Source: Mixta mediterraneensis
GTDB lineage: Bacteria > Pseudomonadota > Gammaproteobacteria > Enterobacterales > Enterobacteriaceae
NCBI RefSeq assembly: GCF_014946725.1
Contig: NZ_JACFXY010000013.1
Span: 43,592 to 107,591 of the forward strand
Length of the DNA: 64,000 nt
Direction: 5' to 3'
In this document: positions 57,890 to 64,000 of the stretch, in pieces
Layout of the letters: every line of letters begins with the position of its first letter
How positions within the stretch are numbered: position 1 is the stretch's first letter
Made by a program: the position numbers and the translations under genes
The notes under the pieces: model-generated
Told to the model about the DNA's origin: nothing
The model's input: the letters and a program-made list of their open reading frames with translations, nothing else
Databases searched by the model: none

Positions 57890-58525
57890 TTAATGTTTCG
57901 GACGTTCCAGCGCTTCCAGCAGTTCCGGGAAGAAGTCTTGCAGGATCTCAGGGGTCATTAATTCAGGATATTGCATCAAATGTTCACGGATGCGTTCGTT
58001 GACGTCGGGGATCAAAAGCTGTGCAGCGCGGGTAGCACTGACCTTTTGCTTCTTCATGATACGCAACATTGCGTCGGGCAGGCTGTCCTCATCATCCGCA
58101 TCGTCAGCCATTTCCAGCGCATCCAGCTCATCAAACATCTCCATCAGCGCTTCGGTCTGTGGCGTGCGTGACTGATATTCGTGTGGATGTTCATCCTCAA
58201 GAAAACGCAGCATGGCGCGCATCGGTGTGCCATCTGGTGCTGTGGGCGGCTCGGCAGCGAACCAGCTCAGTAACTGATGCATAGTGATTTGATGCACATG
58301 GTAGCCGCTGTCGACTAACTCATCGGCGAGCAATTCTGCGGTTTCATTTTCGATCAGGCAGATATGGGTTTTGTGCGGATCATACTGATCGAGCCACTGG
58401 TAAATCTCTTCAATGACGCCGTCGTCGTACTCGAATTTTTTGTTGAAATAGCTGCCATCCGGATCATGTACGCAGGCTTTAATGAGATCGGGATCAAAGT
58501 AAATCGCAATGTTGAAGCCTTTCAT
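57890..58525 (-). CDS. Unknown acidic protein (211 residues)
   Basis: [20 protein letters not shown], then [20 protein letters not shown] and [17 protein letters not shown] suggest an alpha/beta domain at the N-terminus (about 1-95) that loosely recalls an RNase H-like fold. A very acidic linker ([19 protein letters not shown]) leads to a helical C-terminus ending [10 protein letters not shown] do not recognise a family. Own promoter likely; starts 64 bases after nothing else on its strand, and ends 64 bases before marC. Confidence 0.7.
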   Translation of the reverse strand: MKGFNIAIYFDPDLIKACVHDPDGSYFNKKFEYDDGVIEEIYQWLDQYDPHKTHICLIENETAELLADELVDSGYHVHQITMHQLLSWFAAEPPTAPDGTPMRAMLRFLEDEHPHEYQSRTPQTEALMEMFDELDALEMADDADDEDSLPDAMLRIMKKQKVSATRAAQLLIPDVNERIREHLMQYPELMTPEILQDFFPELLEALERPKH

Positions 58526-58739
58526 ACGTGCTGTCCTGTGTGATTCAAAAACTCACTATAACGCTGGATGGACAGTTAGGAAACGTCAGGTGTTAATGAC
58601 GGGTTGCGTTGCATGATGTCCGCACGATTCACTCGCCCGCCGCAGTGATATAGCGCGTGCGACTATAAGGAAATGATCGACAGTCAGATTAGCGAAATAA
58701 AATACATAATCCGCTATGAAGGTTCCTGACTGCTAACAG

Positions 58740-59015
58740 CTACTCAACGTCGAATATTTTATACTCTCTGGCAATCGCGCCGGTTTCTTTACCCCAAACT
58801 GAAACCTTCGTTCTTTTTTGGTGAGTATCGAAGGCATCTTTATCCGTGAAACATTCTTCGACCTGCCAGATCAACGGATCTGCTGTTTCTGTTACGTCGA
58901 AAGAGATACATCCGGCCTCTTCATGCGTCAGCCTTTTATGTTCTGGAAGGTAATGACGGACAATTTCCGATTCTTCTCTATTTGTGCATACTAAACGCCC
59001 AGTCAGTTTAATCAT
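58740..59015 (-). CDS. Antibiotic-biosynthesis-monooxygenase (ABM) fold protein
   Basis: 91 residues: IKLTGRLVCTNREESEIVRH, LTHEEAGCISFDVTETADP, WQVEECFTDKDAFDTHQKRT. This is the dimeric ferredoxin-like ABM pattern of quinol monooxygenases such as YgiN. ATG 59015 has AAAGGAATAATA upstream; an open frame extending to 59141 has no coding character before it. Substrate unknown. Confidence 0.8.
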   Translation of the reverse strand: MIKLTGRLVCTNREESEIVRHYLPEHKRLTHEEAGCISFDVTETADPLIWQVEECFTDKDAFDTHQKRTKVSVWGKETGAIAREYKIFDVE

Positions 59016-59106
59016 TATTATTCCTTTCTTTTGATTGATCCTTAGGATGTTCTCCTTCAGGTAAACGTTATACCGAAGGATCGATGAGCGATGTATCAGG
59101 GAAGAT

Positions 59107-59735
59107 TTATAACTGATACAGCAACGGAGAAAATGACTCAATTAGGCTGAACAGAGAAAAAATAATGAGCAGAAGCCCTCCCACACAGTTGACATATTTT
59201 TTCAGCCGCAGTGGATCGATATTTTTGGCTAAAAAATCAGGGCATGACTGATGGCGATAAGCCAGAGGCTCATCACTGCTACGTGAACAGAGGCCAGGGT
59301 CAAATAATTGCTAACGCCTCCCTGGTTTCCAGCAAACTGTGGAATGACCGTCAGATAGAACATGATGGCTTTAGGGTTCAGAACATTCGCCAGCCACGCC
59401 TTGCTTACCGTAACCGAAGACAGGCTGCTGTTAAGTTCGATACGCTTTGTTTTCAGGCCGCTGCGGATAAGCATCACACCTAACCAAAGGAGATAAAGCG
59501 TTCCTGCCATTTTCAAGCTGCCAAAAACGGTGGGAGACGAGACAATGACAGCGGTTATACCGAATCCGATAAAAAGCGCATGTGTATATATGCCCAGAGC
59601 TGTGCCGGCCAGGGTGCTGAAAAGCCCTTTACGTCCGTCTGCCAGAGCGCTACTCATGACAAGCTTGAAGCTGGCTCCCGGCGAGAGCGCTACAGGTAGT
59701 CGTGCAGGCATAAAGCCGATGAGGTTGATTTCCAT
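59107..59735 (-). pseudogene. LysE/RhtB-type amino-acid exporter with a frameshift near the C-terminus
   Basis: The frame from 59735 (INLIGFMPARLPVALSPGAS, LWLGVMLIRSGLK, WLANVLNPKAIMFYLTVIPQF) stops at 59229 after 168 codons, in a run of six A (plus strand, 59231-59236). One extra A there would continue the frame through about 41 more codons (LAKNIDPLRLKKYVNCVGGL...) to TAA at 59107, giving about 209 residues, the usual LysE length. The lost part is the last transmembrane helix. Either a recent mutation or a homopolymer sequencing error. Confidence 0.75.
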
Positions 59736-59865
59736 AGGCGTTGGATAGTAAGCGGTCTGTCACCGCGTTGCCAGTTTATCTAGCCTGATATTCCCCGCGA
59801 TAAGTCAGTCCGTTGCCTGATGTTATGATAAATTCCGCTGATACCAGATTTACAGGAGAGTAATT

Positions 59866-60177
59866 ATGCAGAGCCTTGAGATCGTTCCCCGTCTGCTTCC
59901 TGAAGTCCGTTCCGGCAGAAAACGACACACTATCCGCTGGCGTGAGCGCAAAATTGTGCCCGGCCTGATGCGATATGTGAACGCGGAAAACGCCTCTGAT
60001 ACGTTGGTGGTGCGGGTGACTGAGGTAAAAACCATGCCGCTCTTCTCCGTGGCACGTTATCTCGGTAAGTCAGAAGCGTGGCCAGATACGGTTCTGCTGA
60101 CCGGTATGCAGGAGCATTACCCGGATATACAGCTCAATTCAGAGGTGGACGTGATACACCATCTTGCAGCGGATTAA
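59866..60177 (+). CDS. ASCH-domain protein
   Basis: 103 residues: LLPEVRSGRKRHTIRWRER, VNAENASDTLVVRVTEVKTMPL. The basic GRKRHTIR followed by a beta-barrel pattern is that of ASCH (PUA-like) domains, proposed RNA-binding or modified-nucleoside-hydrolysing modules. Only distantly like E. coli YqfB, of the same length. AGGAGAGTAATT precedes the ATG. Confidence 0.75.
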   Translation: MQSLEIVPRLLPEVRSGRKRHTIRWRERKIVPGLMRYVNAENASDTLVVRVTEVKTMPLFSVARYLGKSEAWPDTVLLTGMQEHYPDIQLNSEVDVIHHLAAD

Positions 60178-60518
60178 GTAGGCTCGTTACCTGGCTGTTA
60201 TGGTGCATTATCCCATATAAATTTAACGGATTTTATCGGGGCGTCAGTTAAACGGAAACGCCATTACGGGTAAGTCGTTTGTCGGCAAACCGGTGGAGCA
60301 TCAGCGCAGGCAGATCGCCAGCTGAGAGGATGTTATCTGTTCCAGAATACACGGGATTGATCAGGCAGACCTGCAGAAGTACGCCGGAATGCCTGCAAAC
60401 GTACCGTCTGACATGCCCTGTTGCTGACTCAAACGGGAAGCTTTATGCCACTGACCGTTGGTCAGATTACCTGAAAGGTGAGGGAAGCGTACACAGGTAC
60501 GCCTGCCTCACCCAGAGA
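60178..60518. other. Intergenic region, no gene supported
   Basis: 340 bp. An 81-codon open frame at 60279-60524 lacks a ribosome site and overlaps the end of the yjjA-like gene. Two small inverted repeats (CTGACC-GTT-GGTCAG near 60451 and GCGTAC-ACAG-GTACGC at 60487-60502) could end the minus-strand transcript of the next gene. Confidence 0.4.
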
Positions 60519-61025
60519 TTATGAAATAAAGTTCTTACCCTGCTTCAGTACCACATCACAAGCTTTAGTCTTGAGCTTCTCGCCCATGGTAGAGTTGCTC
60601 AGGCTTTGCAGATTCAGCTGCTGGCCGTTGCCAGTATTCAACAGCCCAGCCACACCTTGCTGATAATCTGTTTTCTGCTCTTGTGCCGTTGACGTGTTCA
60701 GCCCTAACTTACTGAGAACCTGATCCTTCACCGACTGCACATTATTTTTCACTACATTATGTTCGACACAGTACTGCATCACGCCCGCCGCATTGGTCAT
60801 ACTATTGGCGCTGACCGCTTTATCGCCACCATTCAGCAGCCCGGTAATAGATGAAAGCGACAGGCCGCTATTCTGACTTGTATTGGTGGAATTACTGCTG
60901 TTTTGCTGGCTGAGTTGCGATGCTGCGCTACTCAGTTGATCCTGCCAGCTTGCCGCCGATGCACTACCGGCCACAAAAAGTGCTGCTAAGCCCCATCCCC
61001 AAACGCTATTTTGTGTTTTTTTCAT
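60519..61025 (-). CDS. YjjA-like secreted protein (DUF2501)
   Basis: 168 residues with signal peptide (GWGLAALFVAGSASA). The mature protein has SWQDQLSSAASQLSQ, a Ser/Asn-rich linker, QYCVEHNVV and a C-terminal KTKACDVVLKQGKNF with two cysteines probably joined. Matches the DUF2501/YjjA pattern. ATG 61025 is five bases after GAGG; the codons up to 61040 are not needed. Function unknown. Confidence 0.8.
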   Translation of the reverse strand: MKKTQNSVWGWGLAALFVAGSASAASWQDQLSSAASQLSQQNSSNSTNTSQNSGLSLSSITGLLNGGDKAVSANSMTNAAGVMQYCVEHNVVKNNVQSVKDQVLSKLGLNTSTAQEQKTDYQQGVAGLLNTGNGQQLNLQSLSNSTMGEKLKTKACDVVLKQGKNFIS

Positions 61026-61605
61026 ATCAACCTCAGACATTTAATTATTTTTGCTACTACTGGCTTGTTAAGAGAAAGCTGAACAATAAAAGTTCCAACA
61101 AATTGTGACTAAAAATGTTTTTGAGATTAATCTGTAAAGAACTGATGGTATTTCAGGCAATAGCGCTACGCTTATTAAGTGTATTTAAATCAATTCAACT
61201 GGAGTAGCGCAGTTTATTAAGTGTGTCACCTCTGAAATATAAATAAACATCTCTTCATTTTTTGGTTGGCTGTGGGCTGGTTTATTCCTGGGAAACGTAA
61301 ATTTCGCGCTGCGTTTATAATAGATAAAGCAATGAGGATGAGTATTTATCAATGACATAGGTTGTGATTAATGCTAATATTTATCAAAAACTTAGGATAT
61401 GAAACGGAGAGTAACCGCTGCGCTTTATATATGTTTAATCAAACTGTAAAAATTCCTTTTTATTCCTCTTCTAAATAAAAAATATCCTTTTTACTTTCTA
61501 ACTCAAATTTATTGTCTAGGCTTAATAACTATGTCAGGTCGTTGCGGTGAATATTCATAAGAAGTGATGAATATTTATTTATTGAAACGGTAAACGGGAG
61601 AGAAT
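61026..61605. other. AT-rich intergenic region before the DUF2382 stress genes
   Basis: 580 bp with no gene. It holds divergent promoters. Two imperfect direct repeats, TAGCGC...TTATTAAGTGT at 61161-61182 and 61205-61224, lie 44 bp apart; their role is unknown. Confidence 0.4.
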
Positions 61606-62001
61606 ATGGCTGAACAGCCGGAACACAATAAAGATGCCGAGATCACTTTGAAGCTTGCTGAAGAGCAAGTTGATGTGACTAAGCAGAAGGTTGTGGATGG
61701 TCATGTTCGCATAACCCGTTCCACAACTGAACATGACGAAATGGTTAGTACGCTACTCAATAAGGAAACGGTTGAAGTTGAGCATGTGGCTAAAGCGCAA
61801 CGCGTTGAGTCGATGCCAGAAATCAGGGAAGAGAATGGCGTACTTATTGTGCCGGTCGTTGAAGAAGAGATTGAAATCGTCAGAAAGCTGGTGCTTAAGG
61901 AAGAGATCCACATTCGAAAGGTGCAGGAGACCGCGCCTTTTCAGGAGGTGGTAACACGCCGTAAACAGCGGGTCAAAATAGAGAAAGAAGACGATCGGTA
62001 A
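61606..62001 (+). CDS. DUF2382 (YsnF/AvaK-type) stress protein
   Basis: 131 residues, highly charged: LAEEQVDVTKQKVVDGHVRI, TVEVEHVAKAQRVESMPEIR, VLKEEIHIRKVQET. This alternating charged beta-pattern with E-x-x-V-x-K is the DUF2382 domain, found in stress-linked proteins such as Bacillus YsnF. GGGAGAGAAT precedes the ATG. It lies 28 bases before a second DUF2382 gene. Confidence 0.82.
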   Translation: MAEQPEHNKDAEITLKLAEEQVDVTKQKVVDGHVRITRSTTEHDEMVSTLLNKETVEVEHVAKAQRVESMPEIREENGVLIVPVVEEEIEIVRKLVLKEEIHIRKVQETAPFQEVVTRRKQRVKIEKEDDR

Positions 62002-62029
62002 ATGAAAAGCTCACAAGAGAGGAATGATC

Positions 62030-63058
62030 ATGGCACACGAAAAAATCGTAACACTGTTCGATTCTGTAACTCAGGCCGATGCCGCGAAAAGAAATCTCAT
62101 GAAAGCAGGCTTTGCTGATCGGGATATTAGTTTGATCAGTGGTGAACGCCTGCAGTCTGAAGGCAAAGCGATTCGACATCCGAGCATTTGGCAGCGTTTG
62201 TTTGGACATACGGTTGATGAAGATCAGGCGGATGTTTATACCAAAGCGATGGATACTGGCGGCGTAGTGTTAACGCTACAGGCTGAAGAAGAGGAGCTGG
62301 CTAAAGCAATGACGATTCTTCATTCACATGATTCAGTGGATGTGCCGTCACGCATAAAAAGCTCGCTAACGGATACGCCGCAGCAGAATGTCGGTCAGAC
62401 AGTTAACCCAACGGCAGGACGTGATTTTGCGGGTGAAACCGATGATCGTAGTCGTGAGCCATTGCGTACTTCTTTAACGGGCGATGAATCTGAGGAAGAG
62501 ATTCTGCGTCTGGCTGAAGAGCAAATAGAAGTGGGCAAACGTCTGGTCAGTGAAGGTTCGACACGCGTACGACGTTATACCGTGACGGATGAAGTATCAG
62601 AAGATATTTCACTGCATGAGCAACATGCCGATATTTTCCGCCGTTCAATAAACGAACCAGCGCTAACCGGTGATGTTGACTGGTCAGAGAAAACGGTTGA
62701 AGTCGCCGAATCGCACGAGCAGCCTGTCGTTAACAAAACGGCTAATGTAAAAGAAGAGGTGGTGGTACGTACTGACGGTAGCGATCGTACTGAAACCATC
62801 AATGATTCTGTTCGCCGTCAGGAAGTAGATATTGACAAAAATACGGCTGACTCACACGAACGAGCATTATCGCCTGCGGGTGGTGCCAATACGGTAAATA
62901 GCCCCGGAGCTAGCCCAGCGGCTGCAGTCTCAGCGAAAGATGAGAATACAACCGGTAACGCCTTTAATTCTCAGACCGGTGAACATAAACCAGGGCTGAC
63001 TGAGAAGGCAGAAGATAAACTCAGCGCGGCGAAAGACAAACTGGGAAGCAAACTGTAA
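62030..63058 (+). CDS. YsnF/AvaK-type protein: stress-protein 17M-like N-terminus plus DUF2382
   Basis: 342 residues. An N-terminal domain (about 1-95: KIVTLFDSVTQADAAKRNLM, VVLTLQAEEEELAKAMTIL) of the kind called general stress protein 17M, then DUF2382 (about 150-280: LAEEQIEVGKRLVSEGSTRV, RTETINDSVRRQEVDI), and a disordered Ala/Lys-rich tail with a short KAEDKLSAAKDKL helix as in LEA-like proteins. ATG 62030 is seven bases after AGAGG. Likely one operon with the preceding gene, for desiccation or osmotic stress (inference). Confidence 0.8.
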   Translation: MAHEKIVTLFDSVTQADAAKRNLMKAGFADRDISLISGERLQSEGKAIRHPSIWQRLFGHTVDEDQADVYTKAMDTGGVVLTLQAEEEELAKAMTILHSHDSVDVPSRIKSSLTDTPQQNVGQTVNPTAGRDFAGETDDRSREPLRTSLTGDESEEEILRLAEEQIEVGKRLVSEGSTRVRRYTVTDEVSEDISLHEQHADIFRRSINEPALTGDVDWSEKTVEVAESHEQPVVNKTANVKEEVVVRTDGSDRTETINDSVRRQEVDIDKNTADSHERALSPAGGANTVNSPGASPAAAVSAKDENTTGNAFNSQTGEHKPGLTEKAEDKLSAAKDKLGSKL

Positions 63059-63120
63059 GTGATAAGCTTTACACCAGAGCGTAGGCTCAGAGTGGCTTAA
63101 ATTTCATTTTGTTACATCGA

Positions 63121-63155
63121 ACAAGACCAGCTCGACGGCTGGTCTTGTTATTTTT
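63121..63155 (+). terminator. Intrinsic terminator after the DUF2382 genes
   Basis: ACAAGACCAGC (63121-63131) pairs perfectly with GCTGGTCTTGT (63138-63148), followed by TATTTTT. Confidence 0.92.
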
Positions 63156-63219
63156 ACGGGACAGGCAATATGCTCCGCTGTTTTTTTCACCGCTTAGCGC
63201 ATAACCCGGTGAAAGGGGG

Positions 63220-63247
63220 TTGCGCGCTGCGCATGTAACGGTATAAT
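63220..63247 (+). promoter_or_regulatory. Sigma-70 promoter of leuX
   Basis: TTGCGC (63220-63225), 16-bp spacer, TATAAT (63242-63247), 28 bases upstream of the tRNA. Confidence 0.75.
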
Positions 63248-63275
63248 CCACCACGTTTTCCGCATCCTCTTCTGT

Positions 63276-63360
63276 GCCGAAGTGGCGAAATCGGTAGACG
63301 CAGTTGATTCAAAATCAACCGTAGAAATACGTGCCGGTTCGAGTCCGGCCTTCGGCACCA
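63276..63360 (+). tRNA. leuX: tRNA-Leu (anticodon CAA)
   Basis: 85 bases with encoded CCA. Acceptor GCCGAAG/CTTCGGC, long variable arm, anticodon loop TTCAAAA with CAA, T-arm GGTTCGAGTCC. It matches E. coli leuX as far as I can recall. This tRNA is a well-known integration site, and an integrase remnant follows directly. Confidence 0.98.
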
Positions 63361-63521
63361 TTTAAAGATACGATAACTTCCATAACAGTCCGCAAGTTTC
63401 TAAAATTAAAGCCGAAAGGCTTTTTTTTGGCTCAAATCCGTCCGAGCATATCCGTTATAATCCGGTTATCGGTGAGCAGAATTAGAGGTATTTCCACTCC
63501 GATAGAAATTGTGCTCATAAA

Positions 63522-63873
63522 ATGAAGCTCAACGCCCGCCAGATCGAAACAGCCAAACCTAAACCTATCAAATCGCTGATGGCGGCGGGCTGTATCTTGA
63601 GGTCACGCCTAAAGGCTCCCAATACTTATGTATGAAATATCGCCGTCCCGCTGACAAAAAAGAAGATCGTCTGGCTTTCGGCGCCTGGCCTTCAGTCAAA
63701 CTGGCTGAAGTCCGCGCTAAGCATGACGAAGCGAAGAAGCTGTTAGGGCAGAAGATAGATCCAAAGGCAGAGCAAAAAGAAGCGCAGGCACAAACGTCCG
63801 GGACCTACACGTTTGGAACGTTTGCCCGCAAATGGCATAGCAGTAACAAACGCTGGAGCGATAGTTATCCTCT
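63522..63873 (+). pseudogene. P4-type tyrosine integrase, N-terminal remnant (frameshift plus IS insertion)
   Basis: The start MKLNARQIETAKPKPIKS at 63522 is typical of P4-like integrases at tRNA-Leu. After about 18 codons the frame breaks: the continuation DGGGLYLEVTPKGSQYLCMKY is in another phase, followed by RRPADKKEDRLAFGAWPSV and EARAK-like VRAKHDEAKKLLGQK. The IS903-type element at 63874 then ends it about 115 codons in, before the catalytic domain. Confidence 0.88.
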
Positions 63874-64000
63874 GGCTTTGTTGAATAAATCGAACTTTTG
63901 CTGAGTTGAAGGATCAGATCACGCATCCTCCCGACAACACAGACCGTTCCGTGGCAAAGCAAAAGTTCAAAATCACCAACTGGCCCACCTACAACAAAGC
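63874..64000 (+). mobile_element. IS903-type element, copy 2 (left 127 bp; runs off the window)
   Basis: Begins GGCTTTGTTGAATAAATC and is identical by eye to 41905-42031, including the GTG start of the transposase. Same orientation as copy 1. The 9 bp before it are TTATCCTCT, the expected target duplication. Confidence 0.95.

Noticed and set aside
60279..60524. 81-codon open frame before the yjjA-like gene
   Set aside because: No ribosome site, overlaps the end of the yjjA-like gene and has no recognisable domain.
63331..63360. leuX 3' end considered as the right attachment site of the tRNA-Phe island
   Set aside because: It shares only general T-arm and acceptor similarity with tRNA-Phe and is an intact tRNA gene with its own integrase.

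Overview
The window is a piece of an enterobacterial chromosome, most likely from the Erwiniaceae (Pantoea, Mixta or Erwinia relatives). The evidence is E. coli-like gene order and high protein similarity for metC, exbBD, ylaC, ftnA, prfC-osmY-ytjA-yjjU-yjjV-deoCABD, marC and leuX, together with a membrane-bound gluconate dehydrogenase cluster typical of plant-associated Erwiniaceae. The genus is an inference from gene content, not from a database match.

Layout. 1-6.4 kb: end of metC, a TRAP transporter operon (dctPQM type) lying between metC and the iron-regulated exbBD operon, and a citrate/tricarballylate-type MFS transporter. 6.4-11.6 kb: a five-gene Csu-type (archaic) chaperone-usher pilus operon on the minus strand. 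12.1-16.5 kb: two tandem paralogous MHYT-GGDEF-EAL cyclic-di-GMP enzymes, the first behind a structured, apparently transcribed leader. 16.5-31.9 kb: core chromosome with a MocR regulator, ylaC, a secreted cupin, ftnA, prfC, osmY, ytjA, yjjU, yjjV, the deoCABD nucleoside-catabolism operon behind a deoP2-like double-CRP promoter, and a second, divergent PBP2.

32.2-52.7 kb: a mosaic genomic island at tRNA-Phe. It begins with a tyrosine integrase and the C-terminal stump of an ICE-type (MobH/TraI_2) relaxase, cut by an IS1 that has no target duplication. Next come a TraF-type outer-membrane protein, a lipoprotein and a small membrane protein. An AT-rich phage-defence operon follows. It reads as a Detocs system (dtcA kinase, dtcB lone receiver, dtcC receiver plus nucleosidase) preceded by a small membrane protein. 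dtcA is interrupted by two insertion sequences, IS903-type and IS427-group; removing both, with one target duplication each, restores a single open frame of about 995 codons. The island ends with plasmid-type hypothetical genes, six of them behind the same kind of GC-rich leader hairpin, an IS21-family element, and a second inverted copy of the IS427-group element.

52.7-64 kb: chromosome again, with gluconate 2-dehydrogenase (three subunits), marC, an unknown acidic protein, a monooxygenase-fold protein, a frameshifted LysE exporter, an ASCH protein, a YjjA-like protein and two DUF2382 stress proteins. It ends at leuX (tRNA-Leu), followed by a P4-type integrase pseudogene broken by a frameshift and by a second IS903-type copy that runs off the window.
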